Made by a program: the position numbers and the translations under genes. 64,000 nucleotides of DNA from contig CAVUPB010000008.1 in NCBI GenBank assembly GCA_963743275.1, positions 124,001 to 188,000 of the forward strand, given 5' to 3'. Positions 17,908-27,041 of the stretch are shown here, piece by piece. Every line of letters begins with the position of its first letter. Position 1 is the first letter of the stretch. This DNA comes from JALYLC01 sp963743275 (GTDB lineage: Bacteria > Actinomycetota > Thermoleophilia > Gaiellales > JALYLC01). The notes under the pieces were generated by a model. It searched no databases and was not told the DNA's origin. It saw only the letters and a list, made by a program, of their open reading frames with translations.

Positions 17908-19368
17908 ATGAGTTCGGACACGGCGAGGCGGCTCTTCATCGGCGGTGAGTGGGTGGACGCGGAAGGCGGTCGCACGTTCGAGGACCGCGACCCGTTCAAC
18001 GATGACGTCGTCGCACACGTGGCCGCGGGCTCGCGCGCGGACGCGCACCGTGCCGTCGAGGCCGCGGCCGCCGCCGCGCCCGCCTGGGCGCAGACCCCGC
18101 CGGCCGTGCGCCAGGGCATCTTCCTCAAGGCCGCCGAGGTGCTCGAGCGCCGCCAGGACGAGGTCGTGTCGCTGCTCGCACGCGAGACCGGGTGCACGTT
18201 CGGCTTCGGCATGTTCCAGATGCACTTCGTCCCCGGCCTCTTCCGCCAGACGGCGGCGCTCGCCTACGCGCCGCTCGGCGAGGTCATCCCGTCCGACACC
18301 GGCGCCTTCGCGATGGGGCTCCGGCGCCCGGTCGGCGTGGTCGGCGCGATCGCGCCCTGGAACGCCGCGCTGATCCTCTCGGCGCGCTCGATCGCGGCGC
18401 CGCTCGTGCTCGGCAACGCCGTCGTGCTGAAGCCGTCCGAGTGGTCGCCGATCGCGGGTGGCCTGATCTGGGGCGAGATCTTCGCCGAGGCGGGGCTCCC
18501 TGCGGGCGTGCTCAACATCGTCACGAACGCGCCCGGCGAGGCCGCGCCGATCGGCGACGAGCTCGTCGAGAGCCCGCACGTCCGCCGCCTCAACTTCACG
18601 GGCTCCACGGGCACCGGGCGCGCCCTCGCCGCGGCGGCCGGCCGCCAGCTCAAGCGCGTCGTGCTCGAGCTCGGCGGCTACAACCCGCTGATCGTGCTCG
18701 CCGACGCCGATCTCGACTACGCCGTCAACGCGACCGCGTTCGGCGCGTTCCTGCACCAGGGCCAGATCTGCATGTCCGCGCGCCGGATCGTCGTCGAGCG
18801 CCCGATCGCGGACGAGTTCATCGCGCGCCTCGTCGAGAAGACCAACGGCCTCAAGGCCGGCGACCCGAACGAGCACGACACGATCATCGGGCCGGTCATC
18901 AACCCGGGCGCGCTCGAGATGATCAAGAGCCGCGTCGACGGCGCGGTTCGCAGCGGGGCGAAGGTGCTCGCCGGGGGCGAGGCGGTCGGGTCGTGCTACC
19001 GCGCGACGCTGCTCGCCGATGTGCCCGAGGACTCCGAGTTCGCCCAGGTGGAGACGTTCGGGCCCGTGGCCGCGATCGAGATCGTCGACAGCGCCGATGC
19101 GGCCGTCGAGCGCGCCAACGCCTCGTCCTACGGCCTCTCGTCGGGGATCATCACGCAGGACGTCGATCGTGGGCTGGCGCTCGCGCAGCGGATCGACGCC
19201 GGGATCGTCCACGTCAACGACCAGCCGGTCGGGGACGAGCCGCAGATGCCGTTCGGCGGCGTCAAGGACAGCGGGTTCGGCCGCTTCGGCGGCAGCGCGG
19301 TGGTGGACGAGTTCACCGAGCTGCGCTGGGTGACGGTGCAGCGGGGATCGCACCCGTTCCCGTTCTGA
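17908..19368 (+). CDS. NAD(P)-dependent aldehyde dehydrogenase
   Basis: This is a 486-residue aldehyde dehydrogenase that oxidises an aldehyde to the acid. The catalytic glutamate lies in LELGGYNP near residue 255 and the catalytic cysteine in GQICMSARRI near 290. IAPWNAALILSARSIA with KPSEWSP and FTGSTGTGR forms the cofactor site. The form is closest to vanillin/salicylaldehyde dehydrogenase relatives, but the substrate is inferred. A GGGAG ribosome site sits just before the ATG. CoA-transferase genes follow, so acid products may be activated with CoA. Confidence 0.93.
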   Translation: MSSDTARRLFIGGEWVDAEGGRTFEDRDPFNDDVVAHVAAGSRADAHRAVEAAAAAAPAWAQTPPAVRQGIFLKAAEVLERRQDEVVSLLARETGCTFGFGMFQMHFVPGLFRQTAALAYAPLGEVIPSDTGAFAMGLRRPVGVVGAIAPWNAALILSARSIAAPLVLGNAVVLKPSEWSPIAGGLIWGEIFAEAGLPAGVLNIVTNAPGEAAPIGDELVESPHVRRLNFTGSTGTGRALAAAAGRQLKRVVLELGGYNPLIVLADADLDYAVNATAFGAFLHQGQICMSARRIVVERPIADEFIARLVEKTNGLKAGDPNEHDTIIGPVINPGALEMIKSRVDGAVRSGAKVLAGGEAVGSCYRATLLADVPEDSEFAQVETFGPVAAIEIVDSADAAVERANASSYGLSSGIITQDVDRGLALAQRIDAGIVHVNDQPVGDEPQMPFGGVKDSGFGRFGGSAVVDEFTELRWVTVQRGSHPFPF

Positions 19369-19408
19369 GCCGGGCTCCGAGAACCGAGATGCGACAATCG
19401 GGGACGCG

Positions 19409-20068
19409 ATGACGGTCAGCCGGCTCTCTGCCGCGGAGGACGCGATCCGTCATGTGCGCTCGGGAGACACGATCATGGTCGGGGGCTTCGGGCTCGTGGG
19501 TGCGCCCATGACGCTGCTCGACGCGCTCGTGCATCGCTCCGAGGCGACCGATCTCACGATCATCTCGAACAACATCGGCGAGCCGGGCAAGGGCCTCGGC
19601 ATGCTCCTCCGCCAGGGCCGCATCCGCCGCGGCATCTCGTCGTACTTCACGTCGAACCCCGAGGCGGTGGCCGCGGTCAACGCGGGGCTGATCGAGGCGA
19701 CGCTGCTCCCGCAGGGCACGTTCGCGGAGGCGATCCGTGCAGGCGGGGCGGGCATCGCGGCGTTCTTCACGCCGGTGGGCGCCGGCACGCTGCTGGCCGC
19801 GGGCAAGGAGGAGCGCGACTTCGACGGCGTGCCGCACGTGCTCGAGGCGGCGATCCGCGCCGACGTGGCGCTCGTCTACGCCGCGCGCGCCGATACGCTC
19901 GGCAACCTCTGGTACCGCCGCACGGCGCGCAACTTCAACCCGCTCATGGCGACGGCCGCCACGGTGACCATCGCCGAGGCCGGCGTGGTCGTCCCGGTGG
20001 GCGAGATCGAGCCTGAATCCGTCATGACGCCGCATCTCTACATCGACGAGCTCGTGGTGCAGGCGTGA
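19409..20068 (+). CDS. CoA-transferase subunit A (3-oxoacid CoA-transferase type)
   Basis: This is the 219-residue alpha subunit of a family I CoA-transferase, which moves CoA from a donor such as succinyl-CoA to a free acid. The glycine-rich CoA-binding region GDTIMVGGFGLVGAPMTLL is near residue 20, and NNIGEPGKGLGMLL and FFTPVGAGTLLAAGKE follow. The beta subunit gene overlaps its stop by four bases (GTGA), so both subunits are made together. Acceptors in this family include acetoacetate and 3-oxoadipate; here it is not determined. Confidence 0.93.
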   Translation: MTVSRLSAAEDAIRHVRSGDTIMVGGFGLVGAPMTLLDALVHRSEATDLTIISNNIGEPGKGLGMLLRQGRIRRGISSYFTSNPEAVAAVNAGLIEATLLPQGTFAEAIRAGGAGIAAFFTPVGAGTLLAAGKEERDFDGVPHVLEAAIRADVALVYAARADTLGNLWYRRTARNFNPLMATAATVTIAEAGVVVPVGEIEPESVMTPHLYIDELVVQA

Positions 20069-20709
20069 GCGGCGACCCGAAGGCGACGATCGCGGCCCGT
20101 GCCGCGCTCGAGCTCCACCCCGGCGAGGTCGTCAACCTCGGCATCGGCATCCCGAACATGATCCCGGCGTTCCTCGACGACGACGCGGGCGTCTACCTGC
20201 ACACCGAGAACGGGCTGCTCGGCGTCGGCCCGCGGCCCGACGAGAACGAGCTCGACACCGACATGATCGACGCGGCCAAGCGCCCGGTGACGGCGCTGCC
20301 GGGCGCGTCCTACTTCGACAGCGCCGAGAGCTTCGCGATGATCCGCGGCGGCCACATCGACGTGGCCGTGCTCGGCGCCCTCCAGGTCAGCGCCGGCGGG
20401 GACATCGCCAACTGGGCGGTGCCGGGCCGGGACGTGCTCGGGGTCGGCGGCGCCATGGATCTCGTCGTGGGGGCAGGTCGCGTGATCGTCACCATGACGG
20501 CGACGTCCTCGCGCGGCGAGCCCAAGGTGGTGCCCGAGTGCACCTACCCGCTGACCGCGAAGGCCGCCGTCGACGTCGTCATCACCGAGCTCGGCGTCTT
20601 CCGCGTGCGCCAGGGCGCGCTCGTGCTCGTGGAGCTGCTCGGGGACGCGACGGTCGAGGATGTCCGGGCCGTGACCGCGGCGGAGTTCACGGTCGACCTC
20701 GAGGACTAG
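20065..20709 (+). CDS. CoA-transferase subunit B (3-oxoacid CoA-transferase type)
   Basis: This is the 214-residue beta subunit. The catalytic glutamate that forms the CoA thioester sits in LHTENGLLGVGP near residue 50. VNLGIGIPNMIPAFL and GGAMDLVVGAGRVIV are family blocks. The gene starts with GTG inside the end of subunit A. It ends just before the convergent aldo/keto reductase, with a four-base gap and no visible strong terminator. Confidence 0.93.
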   Translation: MSGDPKATIAARAALELHPGEVVNLGIGIPNMIPAFLDDDAGVYLHTENGLLGVGPRPDENELDTDMIDAAKRPVTALPGASYFDSAESFAMIRGGHIDVAVLGALQVSAGGDIANWAVPGRDVLGVGGAMDLVVGAGRVIVTMTATSSRGEPKVVPECTYPLTAKAAVDVVITELGVFRVRQGALVLVELLGDATVEDVRAVTAAEFTVDLED

Positions 20710-20713
20710 GACA

Positions 20714-21769
20714 CTAGCCGAGGACGGCCGTCGGGGGACGCGCGGCGCCGCCGCGGCGCGCACGGGGATCGCGGAGCGCGGGCGCCTCCCAGCCGACGTC
20801 GGCGCTCGTGAAGACGGTTCCCGGCGCGACGATCTCGTCGATGCGGTCGAGGGTCGCGGCGTCGAGGCGGGCGCCGTCGCTCGCGAGGTAGGCGTCGAGC
20901 TGCTCGAGCGTGCGCGGGCCGATGATCGCCGAGGTCACCCCCGGGTGCTCGGCGATGAAGCCGAGCGCGAGCTGCGGCAGGGTGAGTCCCGCGTCCCCGG
21001 CGAGCCGGGCGAGCTGCTCGACGGCGTCGAGCTTGGCGCGATTGGCCGGATCCGACATGTCGAAGCGGCCGGGGACGAGCCCGGCGCGGTGCGAGGCCGG
21101 CAGCTCACGGCCCTTGCGGTAGCGCCCCGTGAGCCAGCCGCCGCAGAGCGGGCTCCACGCGATCACGCCCATCCCGTAGCGCTGCGCGACCGGCAGCACG
21201 TCGCCTTCGACGCCGCGCACGAGCAGCGAGTAGGGCGCCTGCTCGCAGCGGAAGCGCTCGAGCCCGCCGCGCTCCGAGGCCCACTGCGCCTCGACGATCT
21301 CGTGGGCCGGGAACGTCGAGGTTCCGATCGAGCGCACCTTGCCCGCGCGCACGAGGTCGGTGAGCGCCCCGAGGCTCTCCGCGATGTCGCACGACGGGTC
21401 GGGCCGGTGCAGCTGGTAGAGGTCGATCCAGTCGGTCTTCAGGCGGCGGAGGCTGCCCTCGACCTGCTGCATGATCCAGCGCCGCGAGTTGCCGCTGCGG
21501 TTGAAGCCCTCCCCGAACTGGTGGTTGAGCTTCGTCGCGAGCACGACCGAATCGCGCCGGTCGCCGAGCGCCTTGCCGAGGATCGACTCGGAGTCGCCGG
21601 CGCCGTAGACGTCGGCGGTGTCGATGAAGTTGATGCCGGCGTCGAGCGCCCGGTGCACCATGCGGATGCACTCGCTCTCGTCCGCCGTGCCCCAGCGGCC
21701 GAGCATCATCGCGCCGAAGCAGAGCCTGCTCACCTGCACGCCGGTGCGCCCGAGCGTCGTCATCTCCAT
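20714..21769 (-). CDS. Aldo/keto reductase
   Basis: This is a 351-residue NADPH-dependent (alpha/beta)8 barrel reductase. The catalytic tetrad is visible: aspartate and tyrosine in FIDTADVYGAGDSE, lysine in VVLATKLNHQ and histidine in LYQLHRPDP. The C-terminal nucleotide-binding segment includes VTSAIIGPRTLEQLD. It belongs to the YhdN/YajO-like group that reduces sugar or aldehyde substrates. It lies 36 bases downstream of the methyltransferase gene and is probably the last gene of the minus-strand set. Confidence 0.92.
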   Translation of the reverse strand: MEMTTLGRTGVQVSRLCFGAMMLGRWGTADESECIRMVHRALDAGINFIDTADVYGAGDSESILGKALGDRRDSVVLATKLNHQFGEGFNRSGNSRRWIMQQVEGSLRRLKTDWIDLYQLHRPDPSCDIAESLGALTDLVRAGKVRSIGTSTFPAHEIVEAQWASERGGLERFRCEQAPYSLLVRGVEGDVLPVAQRYGMGVIAWSPLCGGWLTGRYRKGRELPASHRAGLVPGRFDMSDPANRAKLDAVEQLARLAGDAGLTLPQLALGFIAEHPGVTSAIIGPRTLEQLDAYLASDGARLDAATLDRIDEIVAPGTVFTSADVGWEAPALRDPRARRGGAARPPTAVLG

Positions 21770-21805
21770 GCGGCGACTATAGGAAATCCGATACGGCCGA
21801 GGGCG

Positions 21806-22603
21806 TCAGGGCTTCTCGGCGAGGTACGCGAAGCGCGAGATCCGCCGCTCGGCGGCCAGGGTCGCGACCATGTCGAGGAAGCGCTGCCGGCGCTCGAACC
21901 CCTCGGCGCCCTCGAGCGGCAGGAGCTCACTCGCGCGCTGCGCGCGCACGCTGCAGCGCCGGCGCGCCACGGCGGCCACCGTCTCGGTGAGATCGTCGGC
22001 GGCGAGCACGCGCAGCCCGGCGGCCGCCAGCAGGCGCTCGTCCGCGCCCGGCGGGGCGAACTCGAAGTAGCCGATCGAGCTCCGGATCGCGAGCTCGTCG
22101 GCCGCCACGAGCCCCGTGATCGTGACGGGGTCGGTGACGAGCAGGCGGCCGCCCGGCGCCAGCAGGCGGGCCCAGTCGGCGAACACGCCCGGCCGGCCGG
22201 GCAGGTGGTTGAGCGCGTCGAGGCAGAGGATCGCGTCGAACGAGCCGTCGGCGAACGGCAGCGGCCGGCTCGCGTCGGCCTGGACGAAGCGGACCTGCAG
22301 CTCGAGACCGGCCTCGCGCGCCAGCCGGCGGCCGTTCGCGAGCCCGGTCGTCTCGCGGTCGACGCCGGTGACCTCGCAGCCCGTCAGGCGCGCGAGGTGG
22401 AGGCCGGGCCCGCCCGCCCCGCACGCCACGTCGAGCAGGCGCACGCCGGGCGCGAGCGCGAGCTGCGCCGCGAAGCCCTCGAGCTCCGCCAGCGTCTGCC
22501 AGTTGTTCTGGCCGAGATCCTCGCCGAACTCCTCGCGCCGGATGTCCGCGTAGACATCGGCCGCGAACTCCCGGTAGTACGACCCGTAGTGACTGTCTGC
22601 CAT
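21806..22603 (-). CDS. Class I SAM-dependent methyltransferase
   Basis: This is a 265-residue methyltransferase with a Rossmann-like SAM site. Motif I is LLDVACGAGGPGLHLAR near residue 58, the acidic end of strand 2 is VTGVDRE, and FVQADASRPLPFADGSFD with ILCLDALNHLPGR covers motifs II and III. Methyl transfer to a small molecule is the likely role; the acceptor is unknown. It starts 21 bases after the class-V PLP enzyme stop, in the same direction. Confidence 0.9.
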   Translation of the reverse strand: MADSHYGSYYREFAADVYADIRREEFGEDLGQNNWQTLAELEGFAAQLALAPGVRLLDVACGAGGPGLHLARLTGCEVTGVDRETTGLANGRRLAREAGLELQVRFVQADASRPLPFADGSFDAILCLDALNHLPGRPGVFADWARLLAPGGRLLVTDPVTITGLVAADELAIRSSIGYFEFAPPGADERLLAAAGLRVLAADDLTETVAAVARRRCSVRAQRASELLPLEGAEGFERRQRFLDMVATLAAERRISRFAYLAEKP

Positions 22604-22623
22604 GGGCGGGCGCCGCGTGCTCG

Positions 22624-23794
22624 CTACGCGAGCAGGGCCCGGTGGCGCGCGAGGCCCGCGAGCAGCTGCTCGATGTCCTCGTGCGTGTTGTAGCAGTGCG
22701 GCGACACGCGCAGATTGCCGTCGCGCGACGAGGTCAGGATGCCGTCGGCCGCGAGCGCCGCGACGAGCGCGTGCTCGTCGCGCGAGCGGATTGCGAAGAG
22801 CGCGCCGCGCGAGGCCGGGTCGAGCGGGGTCGCCATGCTCCCGCCGAGCTCGGCCACGCCGGCGAACAGCGTCTCGGCCAGCTGGGCGACGTGCGCGCGC
22901 GTCTCGGCGATGCCGATCTCCTTCATCAGCTCGATGCCGGCGATGCCCTGCGTAGATGCTCGGGATCGGCGGCGTGCCGGCCTGGAAGCGGCGCGCGTCG
23001 GGCGCCGGCGAGTAGTCCGTGATGTCCATCTCGAACACGTCGGCGTCGGCGAACCAGCCCGTGGCGGTGGGACGCAGGTCCTCGAAGTGCTCGCGGCGGC
23101 AGTAGACGAAGCCGAGGCCGGCGGAGGCGAGCAGGTACTTGAGCGCCCCGGCGACGAGCAGGTCGACGCCGAGCGCGCGCACGTCGATCGGCAGCGATCC
23201 GACCGCCTGGTAGGAGTCGAGCAGCACGAGCGCTCCGCGCTCGTGCGCGAGCTTGACGACGCCCTCGACGTCGATGCACGCGCCGTTGCGGTAGCAGACC
23301 TGCGTGATCGCGACGAGCGCCGTCTGCTCGTCGATCGCGGCGTCGAACGCCTCGAGCGGCACGACCGGCGCGTCGCCCTGGTGGACGTGGCGGACGCTGT
23401 AGCCGCGCTCCTCCTGTGCGTGCCAGATCTGGCCGACGGTCGGGAACTCGAAGTCGGAGACGACGATGCGATTGCGCCCGCCCGCGGGCCGCAGGCCGCT
23501 GGCGATCGCGTTCACGCCCGCCGAGACGGAGGCCGTGACGGCGATCTCGTCGTCGTCGGCGCCGATCAGCCCGGCGAAGCTCCTCCGCGCGGCCTCGGTG
23601 CGCTCCATCCAGTACTCCCAGGGCGCGCCCTTCTCGTCCCAGTCGCGCAGGTAGTCCGCGTAGGCCCCGCGCACGGCGTCGGAGAGCACGCCCTGCGAGC
23701 AGCTGTTGAGGTAGACCTTGTGCTCGAGCAGCGGGAAGCGGTGGCGGATCGCGTGGGGCAGCGCGTCGCGGCCGGTGGTGGTGCCCGTGGCCAT
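22624..23794 (-). pseudogene. Class-V aminotransferase-fold PLP enzyme, frame broken
   Basis: This is a PLP enzyme of the class-V fold (cysteine desulfurase, isopenicillin-N epimerase and kynureninase relatives). The N-terminal KVYLNSCSQGVLSDAV, the PLP-contact block LVLLDSYQAVGSLPID and the cofactor lysine in LVAGALKYLLASAGLGF near residue 232 are present. After GTPPIPSIYAG the frame breaks at 22946-22948, where GGG appears in place of GG; removing one G restores IAGIELMKEIGIAETR and the normal C-terminus to 22624. A single-base assembly error is as likely as decay. The start at 23794 abuts the bicupin stop. Confidence 0.85.
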
Positions 23795-24517
23795 CTAGCC
23801 CTCCCCGTAGCGCGCGGCCGGGCTGCCGGCCGGCTGGAAGACGCCGAGCACGCGCATGGGGCCGTCGCCGGCGTTCTCGAGGCAGTGGGTGTGCAGCGGC
23901 GGCAGGTAGATGCACGAGCCGCGCTCGATCGGGCGCGTCTCGCCCGCCATGTGCAGGAAGCCCTCGCCCGCGACGACGTACACGACCTCGTCGTAGGTGT
24001 GGCTGTGGTCGGGCGCGCGGCCGACGGGGATCTCGCCCATGAACTGCGTGAAGCCCGAGCAGCCGACATCCGGGTCGACGAGCAACCGGAACGTGCGGCC
24101 GATGCCGGCCTCGAGGTCGGGCTGCGTCGCGAAGCTGACGGTCACGCGGCGCTCGCCGAGCGCGGGCGCGTCGGCGTCCTTCGGGGTCGGCGCGTCGACG
24201 ACGAGCGCGACGAGCGGATCCGGCCCGTCGTTCTCGATCGAGTACGACTCGCCGGAGGCGATGTAGGCCGCGGTGTCGGGCGCGAGCTCGTGATGGCCGT
24301 GCCCGTCGAGGTAGAGCGTCGCCGTGCCCGAGAGCACGAACAGCGACTGCTCGTGACCGGCCAGCGCCGAGCGCTGCGAGCGGCCGACGGGGAACGTCAC
24401 GACGCTCTGCACGAGCGCCTGGCAGCCGCACGAGCGGTCGATCGTGGTGCGCGTCTCGACGCCGTCGGCGTCGACCTTCGGCGGGCACTCGGCCTGCTGC
24501 ACGAGGTGGCCGGGCAT
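23795..24517 (-). CDS. Bicupin protein
   Basis: This 240-residue protein has two cupin barrels. The first (about 30-110) holds GHEQSLFVLSGTATLYLDG. The second (about 150-235) has DHSHTYDEVVYVVAGEGFLH and LPPLHTHCLENAGDG, giving the H-x-H...E...H metal set. The layout resembles ureidoglycine aminohydrolase-like and other small-molecule cupins; the reaction is unknown. Its ATG overlaps the peroxiredoxin stop by one base (TGATG), and the PLP enzyme follows directly. Confidence 0.85.
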   Translation of the reverse strand: MPGHLVQQAECPPKVDADGVETRTTIDRSCGCQALVQSVVTFPVGRSQRSALAGHEQSLFVLSGTATLYLDGHGHHELAPDTAAYIASGESYSIENDGPDPLVALVVDAPTPKDADAPALGERRVTVSFATQPDLEAGIGRTFRLLVDPDVGCSGFTQFMGEIPVGRAPDHSHTYDEVVYVVAGEGFLHMAGETRPIERGSCIYLPPLHTHCLENAGDGPMRVLGVFQPAGSPAARYGEG

Positions 24518-24990
24518 CAGCTCGCCTCGAGCTTGCGCGCGGCGGCGAGCACCTCGCCGGGGTGGTCCTGCATGTCCTGCTCCTCGGGCGCCCAGGTTGC
24601 GCGCACGACGGCGTCGCGGTCGAGCAGGAACGTCACGCGCCCGGCCAGCATGCCGTACTCGCCGTAGTCCTTGATCAGCCCGAGCTTGCCCGTCAGCTCG
24701 CCGCCGACGTCGGCCACGAGCGGGAAGCGCAGCCCCTGCTCCTCCGCGAAGCAGCGATGGCTCTCGTCGTCGTCCACGCTGACGCCGACGAGGGCGACGT
24801 TCGCGGCCGCGTAGTCGTCGACCGCGCGGCTGAACTCGACCGCCTCGAGCGTGCACGTCGACGTGCCGTCGGCGGGATAGAAGTACACGACCGCGGGGCC
24901 CGGCAGCGCCTCGAGGTCGAGCCGCTGCCCGTCGCTCGCCACCAACTCGCCGACCGGGAACCTGTCGCCGACCTTGACCGTCTGCTCCAC
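24517..24990 (-). CDS. Peroxiredoxin (AhpC/TSA, BCP-like)
   Basis: This 157-residue thioredoxin-fold peroxidase reduces hydroperoxides. The peroxidatic cysteine is in YPADGTSTCTLEAVEFS near residue 47. The BCP resolving cysteine five residues on is replaced by valine, so it works as a 1-Cys enzyme or uses the cysteine in ESHRCFAEE. The GTG at 24990 has a good ribosome site (AGAGGTGG) a few bases upstream. It leads the bicupin-PLP enzyme-methyltransferase set, and a TTGATCAA motif lies 13 bases before its start. Confidence 0.9.
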   Translation of the reverse strand: MEQTVKVGDRFPVGELVASDGQRLDLEALPGPAVVYFYPADGTSTCTLEAVEFSRAVDDYAAANVALVGVSVDDDESHRCFAEEQGLRFPLVADVGGELTGKLGLIKDYGEYGMLAGRVTFLLDRDAVVRATWAPEEQDMQDHPGEVLAAARKLEAS

Positions 24991-25002
24991 GAGCCACCTC
25001 TT

Positions 25003-25010
25003 TTGATCAA
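25003..25010. promoter_or_regulatory. TTGATCAA palindrome upstream of the peroxiredoxin gene
   Basis: A perfect eight-base TTGATCAA palindrome in an AT-rich patch just upstream of the 24990 start. Near-identical motifs occur before other operons of this block (29771, 39154, 47700), suggesting a shared regulator. The site is close to the ribosome-binding region. Confidence 0.45.
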
Positions 25011-25021
25011 ACCTGCCTGAG

Positions 25022-25107
25022 CCCCGATCGTACTTGCGGTCCGCAAGGTTGGGGTCTGACCCCGATCTTGCGGACCGCAACGTTGGGGTCAGACCCCAAC
25101 GTTGCAG
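25022..25107. repeat. Two tandem palindromic units with GGGGTC-GACCCC cores
   Basis: Two tandem units of about 34-38 bases fill the gap between the dehydratase-like gene and the peroxiredoxin gene. Each has a TTGCGG/CCGCAA hairpin (25033-25047 and 25068-25080) followed by a GGGGTC/GACCCC hairpin (25051-25063 and 25081-25101). The last is perfect over ten-base arms around one A. The GGGGTC core recurs at 41353 and 46915-46988. It may act as a terminator or as a REP-like element; no downstream T-run is evident. Confidence 0.8.
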
Positions 25108-25109
25108 AG

Positions 25110-26060
25110 TCAGTCCGGCGTTTCGCCGGACAGGATCTTGATCAGGCGGGAGCTGTCGATGTTGCCGCCCGAGACGATGCAGACGACCTTGCCGGTGCCG
25201 CCGTGGCCGGCGCGGGCCGCGGCCAGGGCGAGGGCGCCGGCGCCCTCGGCCACGAGGCGGGCGCGCTCGGCGAGCAGGCGCACCGCGGCTGCGGTCTCGT
25301 CGAGGGAGACGGAGACGGCCCCGTCGATCACCTCCTGGGCGAGGCCCCACATCTTCGGCAGCAGCGCTCGGCTGCCCGAGCCGTCCACGAAGGAGGCGCG
25401 GTAGTCGACCGCGAGCGATTCGCCCGCGGGCAGCGAGGCCGTCAGCGGCGCTCCCGTCTCGGGCTCGACGGCGATCACGCGCGTGCCCGGCCTGGCCTGG
25501 CGCAGCGCGCTCGCGATGCCGCACGAGAGGCCGCCGCCGCCCCAGGGGACGAGCACGGTGTCGACGTCCGGCAGGTCGTCGAGGATCTCGAGGCCGATCG
25601 TGCCGTTGCCGGCCATGACGCCGTCGTCGAGCACCGGGTGCACGAAGTACCCCTCGGCGCCCGGATGCTGCGAGGTCTCGATCGCGCGCCACCAGTCCTC
25701 GAACGGCACCGGCAGGATCCGGCCGCCGAGCCGCTCGATCGCCTCGAGCTTCGTCTGCGGCGCGTGGTCGGGCACGACGACGGTGCAGGGGATGCCGCGC
25801 TCGCGCGCGCCCCAGGCCACGCCCTGGGCCATGTTGCCCGCGCTCGCGGTGACGACGCCCTTCGCGAGCGCGCCGGGCGGCGCCTCGGCCATGGCGTTGA
25901 GCGCGCCGCGGATCTTGAACGAGCCGATCGGCTGCAGGCACTCGGGCTTGAGGTAGATCTCGGCGGGCGCGTCGTCGAGGCGCAGGCGCAGGAGCGGCGT
26001 GCGCACGGCCACGCCGGCGAGCGTCTCGCGCGCGCGCGTGATCGAGGCGAGGGGGATCAC
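25110..26060 (-). CDS. Threonine/serine dehydratase-like PLP enzyme (EutB-like candidate)
   Basis: This is a 316-residue fold-type II PLP enzyme of the threonine dehydratase/serine racemase group without an ACT domain. The cofactor lysine is in IGSFKIRGALNAM near residue 50, TASAGNMAQGVAW binds the substrate, the glycine loop is VPWGGGGLSCG, and IVSGGNIDSS is at the C-terminus. The GTG overlaps the stop of an ornithine-cyclodeaminase-like gene by four bases. Such a pair is the EutB-EutC arrangement of hydroxyectoine utilisation, but plain amino acid deamination is also possible. Confidence 0.85.
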   Translation of the reverse strand: MIPLASITRARETLAGVAVRTPLLRLRLDDAPAEIYLKPECLQPIGSFKIRGALNAMAEAPPGALAKGVVTASAGNMAQGVAWGARERGIPCTVVVPDHAPQTKLEAIERLGGRILPVPFEDWWRAIETSQHPGAEGYFVHPVLDDGVMAGNGTIGLEILDDLPDVDTVLVPWGGGGLSCGIASALRQARPGTRVIAVEPETGAPLTASLPAGESLAVDYRASFVDGSGSRALLPKMWGLAQEVIDGAVSVSLDETAAAVRLLAERARLVAEGAGALALAAARAGHGGTGKVVCIVSGGNIDSSRLIKILSGETPD

Positions 26061-27041
26061 AGCTCGACCTCCGTGCCGCGCCCGGCCTCGGCGGCGACGC
26101 GCAGCGCGAGCTCCGCCGCGGCGAGATCCTCGACCGCCAGCCCGAGCGACACGAAGACGGTCAGCTCGCCGGCGCCGCGCCCCGGCGCGCTCCCGATCAG
26201 CACCTCGCCGAGCTCGTCCAGGGTCACGTCCTCGGCGAGCGCGCCCTCGCGCATCGCGAGCAGCACGTCGCCCGACTCGTTGAGCGCCGACTCGCGCGCG
26301 TCGACGACGATGCGCGCGGCCGCCATCGTCGCGCCGTCGAGCTCGCGCGTGGTCGGGATGCTGGAGCCGACCGCGTTGACGTGCGTCCCGGGCGCGAGCC
26401 AGGCGCGCTCGACGATCGGCTCGCGCGCGGTCGTCGTCGTGACGACCACGTCGGCGTCGCGCAGCGCGTCCTCGACGGACGCCGCCGCGCTCACGTCCCA
26501 GGCGAAGCGCGCCGCGGTCGCCGCGGCCAGCTCGGCGGCCGGCTCGGGCCGCCGCGAGTAGATGCGCACGCGCTCGAGCGGCAGCACGCACGCCATCGCC
26601 TCGATGTGCGCCGCGGCCTGCACGCCGGCCCCGAGCACGGCCAGCGACGAGGCGCCCTCGCGCGCGAGCGCGCGCGTCGCGACGGCGCTCACGGCGGCCG
26701 TGCGGATCGCCGTGATCGAGGAGGCGTCGAGGATGCCCGGTCACCTGGCCCGTCTCGCCGTCGAACACGACGACGACGCCCTGGTGGGCATCGAGGCCCC
26801 GGCGCGGGTTCTCGGGGAAGATCGCGACGGCCTTGAGCCCGAACGCCGGCGCGTCGCCGGCGCGGTGCGCCGTCATCAGGCCCATCAGGCCGGGCGACTT
26901 CGGCGGCCGCACGACGGAGCGCAGCGGCAGGTGCAGGTCGCCGGCGGCGAGCTGCCGCAACACCGCGTCCATGGCCTCGATGCAGTCCTTCATGGCCAGC
27001 GACGCGCGTACGTCGTCGCCGCTCAGCACGCGGACGGTCAT
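26057..27041 (-). pseudogene. Ornithine cyclodeaminase/mu-crystallin family protein (EutC-like candidate), frame broken
   Basis: This enzyme is of the OCD/mu-crystallin family, NAD(P)-binding proteins acting on amino acids or cyclic imines. The N-terminal part starts MTVRVLSGDDVRASLAMKDC and includes GLKAVAIFPENPRRGLDAHQ. The C-terminal part has the Rossmann loop LAVLGAGVQAAAHIEAM and PGTHVNAVGSSIP. The halves are in different frames: at 26736-26738 GGG stands where GG would keep VTGILDASSITAIRTAAVSA in frame. A one-base assembly error is possible. Both ends overlap neighbours by four bases (ATGA upstream, GTGA downstream), so the gene is tightly coupled. Confidence 0.85.

Noticed and set aside
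25022..25107. CRISPR array
   Set aside because: Only two units, no unique spacers of regular length and no cas genes; the structure is tandem hairpins.
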